Shown: positions 30,057 through 37,464 of the stretch, in pieces
Layout of the letters: the number at the start of each line of letters is the position of its first letter
Numbering within the stretch: the stretch's first letter is position 1
Assembly: GCF_000733295.1 (NCBI RefSeq)
Contig: NZ_JPMI01000052.1
Coordinates: 1-54,793, forward strand
Length of the DNA stretch: 54,793 bases
Reading direction: 5' to 3'
Origin: Archangium violaceum Cb vi76
GTDB lineage: Bacteria; Myxococcota; Myxococcia; Myxococcales; Myxococcaceae
Translations under genes and position numbers: made by a program
The notes under the pieces: model-generated
The model's database searches: none
The model's input: only the letters and a program-made list of their open reading frames with translations
What the model was told of the DNA's origin: nothing

Positions 30057-33000
30057 CTACGGGAGCTCAGCGGGGCTCGCGGAGTTCTGCGGCTGACGCA
30101 CCGTGCGAATCACGAAGTCATTCGCATTGTTGTCCGAGTCGGTGCCGTTGCCACGGTCGGCGTCGGCACCACCCACCGCCATGGTCGCGGCGGTGGAGGT
30201 GGTGTACGCCTTGCGCTCGTAGCTGCCACCCGCGGGCACCGTTCCCGTGATGGGAGCACCCTCGGGGGAGTCCGCGGTGGAGCCATAACCCACCGTGTCC
30301 ACCGCCAGCGGATCCGACTTGGCCGTGCTGATGCCCGGCCTGCCGAGACGGAGGTGGCCCACGGATCCACCCAGGGCCAGCGTGCTACCGGAGCTCACAT
30401 CGCCGCTCACGGTACCGACGTAGGTGCTAGCCGTCACCAGCAGGTAGCTGCGGGCGGCGATCTTCGTGCCCGCCGGGAAGATGTAGGCCGTCGAGTTGTA
30501 CGTGCTGCCGGCGGCCGACTTGTATTGGAGCTTCCAGTCGGACAGGTCCACTTCGGCGTCGGTCGGGTTGTAGAGCTCGTAGAACTCGTCATTGTGGACG
30601 GTCCCCGCCACGGCGAACTCGCTGATGACCACGTGATCGGTCAGGACCGGAGACGCCGGCTTGATGACCGTCACGCTCCCGTAGGTGCCGGCCGGGGGCG
30701 AGACCGGGCCACCCTGGTCGCAATACACGTAGGAGCCGTAGCTGCCCGTGGCCGTGTTCCAGAGCCGGTAGCGGAAGCCGTAGTGGTACGTGCCCGCCGT
30801 GGGGATGTTCAGCGTGCCCAGCACCTCGTCGTTGTTGCTGGACGAGCTGGAGTAGCCCCCGTTGGGCAGCGCCGCCGTCCACGTCCAGCCCGCCGGGTCG
30901 GCGGAATCCGTGCCGTAGCCCAGCTCGGCGGCCACGTGCGGGTAGTAATCGTTCCCCGTCGTGTTCCGGTCGGTGACGCTCGCGCCGTAGAACTGGCTGT
31001 AGATGGGCCACGAGGTGCCCGTGTCCACGGTGGCCGGGTAGTCGGTGCCCTCCGGGAACGTCTTCGGGTACTGGATGTTGCACCAATCCAGCGCCGGGAC
31101 GTCCGGCATGCCGCAGGTGGAGTTGCGGGCGTTGGGCGTGCCCAGGTCACCCCCCTCCACGAGCGGCGCCTCCGAGTCGCACCAGTACCAGGGATACGCC
31201 GAGGACTTGGTCCCCACCACCACCGCCGAGAGGTTCATGGACCTGCCCAGCGTCTGCGGGAAGGACGGCGTGTACTGGAAGTCCTCCACCGTGGCCGCGC
31301 CCTGGTTGAGCACGAGCCGGCCCGAGCCCTCCAGGTTCAGGTCGGTGCCATACTGGTAGTCGGCGGAGACCCCACCGTTGGTGGCGCGGTCCTTGTTCTG
31401 CGCCAGCACGAAAGTGCCCTTGCGGTCGATGATCAGCGGCGTGCCACCGGAGCTCACGGTGATGGAAGACGTGATGCTCGCGCTGTTCCGGTAGAGCACC
31501 GAGAGCCCATTGATGTTGAGCAGGTTGCCGGTGTTGTTCGTCAGCTCGATGTACTCGGTGATGCTGGCCGACGAGGGCGAGTGCATCACCTCGGAGATGC
31601 TCAGCTGGTTGGCACCGGGAGCGGCCGCCGTGTCGCACGCCTCCTTGAAGCAGACGGCGTTGGTGCCCGGGCAGGCCGTGGTCGTCTGCGACTCCTTGCA
31701 GGTGGCGGTGTTGTCCACGTCGACGCACGTCTCCGAGGTCTCGATTCGCGACACACCATCCGGAGCGCAGGTGGAGCTCGGCGGCGCGCAGGCGTGGCCC
31801 TCGCACGGGTTCGCGTTCGTCGCCGTGCTCAGGCTGGAGACGGCCGTGTTGCCCGCGTCGTCGATGACCTTCAGCTGGAAGTAGTAGGTCGTGCTGGGGG
31901 TCAGCCCGGCGACGAGCACCGACTCCTCGGACCCCGGGGCCAGCGGCTCGTCCAGGGACACCGACGAGATGGCGCCAGCGGGCGCGGTCTCGACGGGGAC
32001 GGTCGCGTAGAGCAGTTCATGGCTGGAGGCGGTGCCCTCCAGGCCGTCATCACCCACGGCCGTCCACTTCAGCTCCACCTGGATGCTCGTCTTGCCCGTC
32101 ATGCTGAGCGTCACGGCCGCCGGAGCGGTGTCATCCACGATGGTGAACGTGTTGCTGGTAGCACCGTCCAGCACCCCACCCACGGCCTCGAGCCGGAAGC
32201 CCGTGCCCTGCTGGTCCACGGTGAGGCCGGAGAAGGTCGCGATGCCATTCACGGGCTTCATGGTCAGCGAGCCGCCGCCGAGCACGGCCGCGGGGTTGCC
32301 GCCGCTCAGGCCCAGCGTGATGTCCGGCGCGTCCACGTCGAGCACGTTGTCGAACGCGTCCGTGACGGCCACGGTCACCGCCGCCAGCGCCGTGCGCACC
32401 TTGCCATTCGCGGGCTGGTCGCGGAACACGAGCTTCCGGGCGGGGCCGGCATTGACCATGAGAGAGGAAGCCGTATCCGCCAGGAAGGCCCGGGCGAGGT
32501 CCTTCACGGACAGCGACTGCTCGCCCGCGGTCTTCAGCGTCACGGAGAAGACCTTGTGGCCAGCATCCGCGCTGGTGAGCTCGCCGCTGGCGGGAGGCAC
32601 CAGCTTCGGGTCGCTCGAGGTGAAGCCGAGGGTGCCCGTGTAGCCGGTGGCAACGTTGCCGTAGGCGTCCTTCAGGGTCACGTCGACGGTGAAGGCGACA
32701 CCCGCCTCCAGCGGCGTGGAGGGCGCCACCATCACGAGCGAGGAAGCCGGGGCGTGGGAGACCGACACGGTGTGCGAGGCGGTCAGGCCCGCCGTGTCCG
32801 TCACGGTGATCGTCGTGGAGACGGCCTTCTCCAGCGTGAAGTCGAAGCGGCGGCTGCCCTCGTCCGCGAGGGCGAACGTGTAGGACGCGGGGCCAGAGGA
32901 GCCCTCCGCATCCACGGAGAAGGTCACCTCGCGGGTGTAGTCCTTCACCGCGTTGTCATAGGAATCCAGGACGGTGACCTTCAGGGACAGCGGGCTGCCC

Positions 33001-35624
33001 GCCTCCACGGAGGCCGGAGCCTCCAGCACGAAGCGCGCCGCCGAGAGCCACCTCACCGAGGTGTCGGCCTTGGCCTGGAGCGCCGCGACGGCCTTGTCCT
33101 GCACCGTGACGGACTGCGCGCCCGCGGACAGCAGCTTCACCGGGAACGTCTTGATGCCACTGTCCGTGGTGGTGAAGGTGTACTCCGACGCCAGGGTGGC
33201 CCTGCTGTCGGTGGAGCTCAACACCACCGTGCCGGTGTAACCGGTGACGCGGTTGCCGAAGCCGTCCCGCACCTCGACCGTGAGATCGGACGTCACCCCC
33301 GCGTCCACCGCGGCCGGCAGCCCCGTCAACAGCAGCGTGGTGGGCTCCCCATGGCCCACCACCGTGTGCAACGTGGCGTCCAGGCCCGGGGCGGACACCG
33401 TGAGGCTCTGCTCGCCCGGAGTACGCAGCTTCACGTGCTCGAAGGCGTGCTGGCCCTTGTCGGCGGCGACGAAGGCATAGGGCGCCGGCTTGTCGGCGGC
33501 GGCGTCGCTGGAGGAGAAGGACACCGTACCGGTGTAGTCCTCGGCGGCGTTGCCGAAGGCGTCGCGCACCGTCACCGTCACCGTGTTGTCGGCGCCAGCG
33601 ATCGTCGTCGAGCCCAGCCCCGCCAGCTCCAGCTGCACGGCCCCGGCGTTGGAGATGTCGAAGGGAGTGCTGTTGTCGGGAGTGAGATCGGGCGAGGAGG
33701 CCGTCAGCCTGTAGCCCCTACCCGCCTTGTCGATCCGGACATCCGAGAAGGTCGCCACGCCATTGTCCGACGTCGCGGTGAAGGGACCGAAGCCCGTGGT
33801 GCCCACCACCGTCAGCGTCACCGCCACGGCGGCGTTGTCCACGCGCACCCCGGCGGCGTCACGAACCTCCACCTTGATGGGGGCCAGCGCCACGCCGGCC
33901 TTCCCGCTCCCCGGCTGCTCGATGAAGGCGAGCTGGGTGGCGGTCAGGTTCTTCGTGGAGGCCATGAGCGTGTCCGAGCGCACCGCGTTGCCACTGTTGT
34001 CCGTCACCTTCAGGGCCACGTAGTAGGTCGTGTTGGAGGTGAGGCCGGAGATGAGCGCGGAGCGCGTGGTGTCGGACGACGAGGGCGGCGCCACCGCCAC
34101 GGGGGTGGCCCCATTGAAATCCGCCTCCGTGACGATGTTGGACGAGGCGTAGCGCAGCTCGTAGCTGGCCGGCGTGCCGAGCATCCCGTCATCGCCCACC
34201 GCCGCCCAGGAGACGGTGATGGACGTGGGCGTGTTGGCCGTCTGGGCCAGCTCCGGCTTCGCGGGCGGCACATTGTCGATGATGTCGAAGGCGTTGCTGG
34301 GCACGGAGCCCAGGCCCGGGGCCGAGGCCGTCAGCACGTAACCCGTGTCCTCCTCGGCGATGGAGAGGCCCGGGAAGGAAGCCAGGCCATCCACCGGCAT
34401 GGCGCTGCCGAGGTCCGTCACCCGCCCCTCCTTGTTGGCGGTGAGCGTCACCGTGGGAGCACTGGTCTGCACCCGGTTGCCGAACGCGTCCGTCAGCGCC
34501 ACCTGCACGCTGAAGATCGCGCGCACCGAGCGGTTGGGCAGCGTCTCGGTGAAGGCGAGCGTCGACAGGGCCGCCGGCACCACGGACAGCTCCACCGAGG
34601 AGGTGAAGGCCGCCGTCGCCGTATCCGTCACCGTCAGCCGCCGGGCGCCCGCGCGCCTCGCGATGATGCCCGTGAAGGTGTGACGGCCCGCGTCCGTCGA
34701 GGTGAACGTGTACTCCGGCGGCAGCGTGTCCGTGCCCTCTTCCGAGGTGAAGCGCACCGTGCCGGTGTAGCTGGCCGCGTCGTTGCCAAAGGCATCCTGG
34801 ACGGAGACATCGACGCTCTGCGCGACCCCCGCCGTCACGGGCATGCCCGAGTGGCTCACCCTCAGCGAAGCGGGCGAGGCGGACGCCACGTCGAAGGCGC
34901 CGCTCGTCGCGCCCGTGAGGCTCTCGGAGCTCGCCACCAGCGTGTAGTCCCGCGCGGCCTTCTCGATCACCAGGTCCGTGAAGCGCGCCACGCCATTCAC
35001 CGCCGCCACCGTCAACGTCCCCTTCAGGGTGGCCGTCGCCGGACCAGCGCTCAGGGCCACCGTCACCGGGCCCGTGGCGTCGCTCAGCGTCTCGCCGTCG
35101 GCATTCTGGATGGCGACCTCGAAGGCGCCCAGCGCCGCGCCCGCCGTCCCGGAGGAAGGCGCCGCGGTGAAGGCCAGCCTGGAAGCGGGCAGGCGGACGA
35201 ACTCGACGGTAGGCCGCGACGACAGCGTCACCGCGCCGCCCTCGGCCTCCACCGACACCGTCACCATCTTCACGCCCACCGCCGTGGACACCAGCTTCGC
35301 GCTCGCCTGGCCCTGCGCGTCGGTGGAGCCGGGCTGCGTCACCGTGTTGCCCTCACCGGAGACCACCACCTGCACCGTCCGGCCCGACAACGGCGTGCCG
35401 TCCTCCTTGCGCACCGTCACCTGGATGTCGACGGCGTCCTCACCGTTGGCCCGGACCCCCACGGACCTGCTCACCGTGACCGTCGAGCTGTCCGCGTCCG
35501 GCATCTCCCGCGCCGGTGGATTGGTGACGGGATCTCCACAACCCCCACCGCAACCCACGGATAGACCAAACAACAACACACTCCACGCGACCAGCCGCGC
35601 GAAGGTGGGGGGGCCATGCATCAT
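30057..35624 (-). CDS. Large modular lipoprotein with Ig-like, fibronectin III and lamin-tail domains
   Basis: Surface-type lipoprotein of 1855 residues. Lipobox LSVGC places the lipid on Cys25. Order (rough residues): Big_1-like 45-143, type-A beta repeat 147-248, type-B repeat 252-349, type A 353-449, FN3 450-558, type A 560-658, four type-B repeats in tandem 662-1058, type A 1061-1163, FN3 1166-1270, Cys-rich segment 1272-1334, lamin-tail domain 1338-1505, a Trp/Tyr-rich beta domain 1506-1658 and a second lamin-tail domain 1662-1803. Type B carries DAFGNxxxxYTGTVxFxS and ends in a SLTVxD strand. Such proteins are adhesins, scaffold or substrate-binding proteins; no catalytic motif is visible. 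GGAG stands 6 nt before the ATG at 35624. Low-complexity Ser/Thr composition is high throughout. Confidence 0.9.
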   Translation of the reverse strand: MMHGPPTFARLVAWSVLLFGLSVGCGGGCGDPVTNPPAREMPDADSSTVTVSRSVGVRANGEDAVDIQVTVRKEDGTPLSGRTVQVVVSGEGNTVTQPGSTDAQGQASAKLVSTAVGVKMVTVSVEAEGGAVTLSSRPTVEFVRLPASRLAFTAAPSSGTAGAALGAFEVAIQNADGETLSDATGPVTVALSAGPATATLKGTLTVAAVNGVARFTDLVIEKAARDYTLVASSESLTGATSGAFDVASASPASLRVSHSGMPVTAGVAQSVDVSVQDAFGNDAASYTGTVRFTSEEGTDTLPPEYTFTSTDAGRHTFTGIIARRAGARRLTVTDTATAAFTSSVELSVVPAALSTLAFTETLPNRSVRAIFSVQVALTDAFGNRVQTSAPTVTLTANKEGRVTDLGSAMPVDGLASFPGLSIAEEDTGYVLTASAPGLGSVPSNAFDIIDNVPPAKPELAQTANTPTSITVSWAAVGDDGMLGTPASYELRYASSNIVTEADFNGATPVAVAPPSSSDTTRSALISGLTSNTTYYVALKVTDNSGNAVRSDTLMASTKNLTATQLAFIEQPGSGKAGVALAPIKVEVRDAAGVRVDNAAVAVTLTVVGTTGFGPFTATSDNGVATFSDVRIDKAGRGYRLTASSPDLTPDNSTPFDISNAGAVQLELAGLGSTTIAGADNTVTVTVRDAFGNAAEDYTGTVSFSSSDAAADKPAPYAFVAADKGQHAFEHVKLRTPGEQSLTVSAPGLDATLHTVVGHGEPTTLLLTGLPAAVDAGVTSDLTVEVRDGFGNRVTGYTGTVVLSSTDSRATLASEYTFTTTDSGIKTFPVKLLSAGAQSVTVQDKAVAALQAKADTSVRWLSAARFVLEAPASVEAGSPLSLKVTVLDSYDNAVKDYTREVTFSVDAEGSSGPASYTFALADEGSRRFDFTLEKAVSTTITVTDTAGLTASHTVSVSHAPASSLVMVAPSTPLEAGVAFTVDVTLKDAYGNVATGYTGTLGFTSSDPKLVPPASGELTSADAGHKVFSVTLKTAGEQSLSVKDLARAFLADTASSLMVNAGPARKLVFRDQPANGKVRTALAAVTVAVTDAFDNVLDVDAPDITLGLSGGNPAAVLGGGSLTMKPVNGIATFSGLTVDQQGTGFRLEAVGGVLDGATSNTFTIVDDTAPAAVTLSMTGKTSIQVELKWTAVGDDGLEGTASSHELLYATVPVETAPAGAISSVSLDEPLAPGSEESVLVAGLTPSTTYYFQLKVIDDAGNTAVSSLSTATNANPCEGHACAPPSSTCAPDGVSRIETSETCVDVDNTATCKESQTTTACPGTNAVCFKEACDTAAAPGANQLSISEVMHSPSSASITEYIELTNNTGNLLNINGLSVLYRNSASITSSITVSSGGTPLIIDRKGTFVLAQNKDRATNGGVSADYQYGTDLNLEGSGRLVLNQGAATVEDFQYTPSFPQTLGRSMNLSAVVVGTKSSAYPWYWCDSEAPLVEGGDLGTPNARNSTCGMPDVPALDWCNIQYPKTFPEGTDYPATVDTGTSWPIYSQFYGASVTDRNTTGNDYYPHVAAELGYGTDSADPAGWTWTAALPNGGYSSSSSNNDEVLGTLNIPTAGTYHYGFRYRLWNTATGSYGSYVYCDQGGPVSPPAGTYGSVTVIKPASPVLTDHVVISEFAVAGTVHNDEFYELYNPTDAEVDLSDWKLQYKSAAGSTYNSTAYIFPAGTKIAARSYLLVTASTYVGTVSGDVSSGSTLALGGSVGHLRLGRPGISTAKSDPLAVDTVGYGSTADSPEGAPITGTVPAGGSYERKAYTTSTAATMAVGGADADRGNGTDSDNNANDFVIRTVRQPQNSASPAELP
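32451..33641 (-). repeat. Four tandem Ig-like repeats (type B) in the large lipoprotein
   Basis: Four consecutive units of about 97 residues, each with a variant of VxVxDAFGNxxxxYTGTV near the start, YTFTxxDxGxxxF in the middle and SLTVxD at the end. A fifth unit is separate at 34578-34871. The DNA has diverged, so the repeats are visible mainly in protein. Confidence 0.8.
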
Positions 35625-35682
35625 GGACAACTCCAGATAAAGGGGGAACAGCGCCCGCCGATCACAGCAGGCACGGTTCTGT

Positions 35683-35710
35683 ATCCTACCAGATACCCTC
35701 TACCTGTAAA
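35683..35710 (-). promoter_or_regulatory. Candidate promoter of the large lipoprotein gene with overlapping inverted repeat
   Basis: Minus-strand -35 TTTACA (35705-35710), 16-nt spacer, -10 TAGGAT (35683-35688), about 60 nt upstream of the start codon. An inverted repeat GTATC-N6-GATAC (35681-35696) overlaps the -10 and could be an operator. This stretch is much more AT-rich than its surroundings. Confidence 0.45.
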
Positions 35711-35764
35711 AACTCAGCGACAAGGGAAACAGCAGGCTGTCTCCTCCGCCAGGCCGGGCTCTTC

Positions 35765-36565
35765 TCACATTCCCATGGCCTGGAGCATGAGACCGGAACC
35801 GAGCAGCGACTGGCCTCCATCACAGACCATGATGGAGCCCGTGATGTATGACGCCGCATCGGATGCCAGGAAAAGCGCGAGTTGCGCGATGTCTTGCTTT
35901 GTCCCGAAACGCTGCAATGGAAGGGCGCGGGTGAGCTTCTCGCGAGTCTCGTCACCGGGAGCGAGCCGGCGCATACCCTCGGTGTCTTCGATGGGACCCG
36001 GGGTGATGGAGTTGATGCGCACGCCCGCCCCACCCCACTCGATGGCGAGGGTGCGGGTGATCATGTCCACGCCGGCCTTGGCGGCGCAGACGTGGGCCTG
36101 CATGGCCATGGGCAGGTAGGCCTGGGGCGCGGAGATGTTGAGCACGCAGGCGCCCGGCTTGCGCAGGTGCTCGAAGGCGGCGCGGCAGGCGTTGAAGGTG
36201 CCCAGCACGTCGATCTCCAGCACCGACTTGAAGCCATTGGAAGACATCCCGATGGCGGGCGCGGGGAAGTTGCCGGCGGCGCCGCACACGAGGATGTCCA
36301 GCTCCCCGTACGCATCGCGCGCCGACTGGAAGGCCTTCTCCACGGACTCGTAGTTGCGCACGTCCGCGGCCAGGCCCATGGCGGTGCCGTGCTGCTGGAG
36401 CCCCTTCACGGCGGCCTCCAGCTTCTCCACGTTGCGGCCGTTGATGACGACCTTGGCCCCGGCCTTCACGAACGCCTCGGCGATGCCGAGGTTGATGCCG
36501 CTGCTGCCACCGGTGATGAACGCCACCTTGCCCTGGAGCAGCCCCGGCTTGAACACGTCCGACAT
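35765..36565 (-). CDS. SDR oxidoreductase, 2,4-dienoyl-CoA reductase (DECR2/PDCR)-like
   Basis: Protein of about 266 residues with the Rossmann motif TGGSSGINLG, NAA-type CGAAGNF, and Ser in LNISAP. The usual YxxxK is replaced: the segment reads MAMQAHVCAAKAGVDMITR, so the Lys is present (Lys163 here) but the Tyr position is Val. The same loss of Tyr is known in peroxisomal-type 2,4-dienoyl-CoA reductases, whose sequence around LAIEWG also matches. It should reduce dienoyl-CoA intermediates with NADPH during breakdown of unsaturated fatty acids. An ATG at 36574 overlaps the isomerase stop by ATGA, but GGGAG abuts it; the ATG at 36565 has GGGAG 9 nt away, so I chose it. Coupled to the upstream isomerase. 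Confidence 0.88.
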   Translation of the reverse strand: MSDVFKPGLLQGKVAFITGGSSGINLGIAEAFVKAGAKVVINGRNVEKLEAAVKGLQQHGTAMGLAADVRNYESVEKAFQSARDAYGELDILVCGAAGNFPAPAIGMSSNGFKSVLEIDVLGTFNACRAAFEHLRKPGACVLNISAPQAYLPMAMQAHVCAAKAGVDMITRTLAIEWGGAGVRINSITPGPIEDTEGMRRLAPGDETREKLTRALPLQRFGTKQDIAQLALFLASDAASYITGSIMVCDGGQSLLGSGLMLQAMGM

Positions 36566-36570
36566 GTGAT

Positions 36571-37398
36571 TCATCTCCCTTGGAAACGCGGAGTCCTGCG
36601 CTCGGCGAACGCGGCGAAGGCCTCGGCGAGGTCATGCGACTGAAGGAAGGCGGAGTTCCACACCGCCACGTAGCGCAGTCCGTCCGCCACGGACTTGTCC
36701 GCGCAATACTCCATCACCTGCTTGGCGCCCTGGACCACGAGCGGCGGGTTGTCGGCGATCTTCCGCGCGGTGGCGCGCGCCGCGGCCAGCAGCTCCTCGG
36801 GGGTGGCGAAGACCTGGTTCACCAGCCCCATCTGGAGGGCCCGGTCCGCGTCCACGTCCCCGCCGGTATAGGCGAGCTCACGGGCATTGCCCTCGCCGAT
36901 GATGCGCGGCAGCCGTTGCAGGGCGCCGAGGTCCGCGGTGATGCCCACGCGCACCTCGCGCAGGGAGAACTTCGCCTCGCGCGAGCAGTAGCGGAAGTCG
37001 CACGCGGCGATGAGATCGATGCCACCGCCGATGCACCAACCATGCACCGCGGCGAGCACGGGCTTGCGGCAGCGGGCGAGCCCCTCGGAGGCGGCCTGCA
37101 TCTTCTCGATGAGCTGGAGCAGCTTCGAGCGCTCGAGCGCGAGGTTGCCCTCGCCGAGGATGAGCGGCCCGAGCGACTCCGTCATCGCCATCAGGTCCAG
37201 GCCGTAGGTGAAGTTCGCGCCGTCGCCTCGCAGGAGGATGACGCGAACCGAATCATCCGCGTCGAGGGCCCGGAGCGCCTCGGGCATCTCGCGCCAGAAG
37301 TCGGGCCCGAGCGAATTGCCCTTGCCCGGACCGATGAGCACCAGCTCGGCGATGCCGTCCGCCTGCTCGATGCGAAGAGACTGGTATGCCGCCGTCAT
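36571..37398 (-). CDS. Enoyl-CoA hydratase/isomerase family, delta3,5-delta2,4-dienoyl-CoA isomerase (ECH1)-like
   Basis: Crotonase-fold protein of 275 residues. Oxyanion-hole segments are around ANFTYGLDLM and AAVHGWCIGGGIDL. Three acidic residues sit at Asp128, Glu148 and Asp156; their spacing (20 and 8) is the same as the Asp176/Glu196/Asp204 triad of mammalian dienoyl-CoA isomerase, and RYCSREAKFSLREVRVGI and ADLGALQRLP match it closely. It should move double bonds in 3,5-dienoyl-CoA from odd-positioned unsaturated fatty acids. The next gene is a dienoyl-CoA reductase-like SDR, which supports this reading over a plain hydratase. The Shine-Dalgarno GGGAGGG (37404-37410) is buried in a hairpin. 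Downstream of dnaE by 66 bp on the same strand. Confidence 0.9.
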   Translation of the reverse strand: MTAAYQSLRIEQADGIAELVLIGPGKGNSLGPDFWREMPEALRALDADDSVRVILLRGDGANFTYGLDLMAMTESLGPLILGEGNLALERSKLLQLIEKMQAASEGLARCRKPVLAAVHGWCIGGGIDLIAACDFRYCSREAKFSLREVRVGITADLGALQRLPRIIGEGNARELAYTGGDVDADRALQMGLVNQVFATPEELLAAARATARKIADNPPLVVQGAKQVMEYCADKSVADGLRYVAVWNSAFLQSHDLAEAFAAFAERRTPRFQGR

Positions 37399-37401
37399 TC
37401 A

Positions 37402-37425
37402 GGCCCTCCCTCGCGAGGAAGGGCC
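37402..37425 (-). promoter_or_regulatory. Near-perfect palindrome covering the Shine-Dalgarno of the isomerase gene
   Basis: GGCCCT (37402-37407) pairs with AGGGCC (37420-37425), a C-A mismatch follows, then CCTCG pairs with CGAGG to the centre: 11 of 12 positions pair. On the minus strand the 3' arm includes GGGAGGG, which is five bases before the ATG at 37398. It can act as an RNA hairpin that hides the ribosome site, or as a DNA operator. Confidence 0.5.
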
Positions 37426-37441
37426 CACTTGAGCAGAACGG

Positions 37442-37462
37442 GCGGGCAGCGTCCACGCCCGC
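37442..37462 (-). terminator. Possible weak terminator after dnaE
   Basis: GCGGGC (37442-37447) pairs with GCCCGC (37457-37462) over a 9-nt loop, just beyond the dnaE stop codon at 37465. It lacks a T-run, so read-through into the isomerase gene is likely. Confidence 0.35.
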
Positions 37463-37464
37463 GC

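Noticed and set aside
30354-35564. 1736-codon open frame antisense to the large lipoprotein
   Set aside because: It is a by-product of high GC at third positions: composition is Arg/Gly/His/Val-rich without any domain, and the sense strand has a complete signal peptide and repeated domains.
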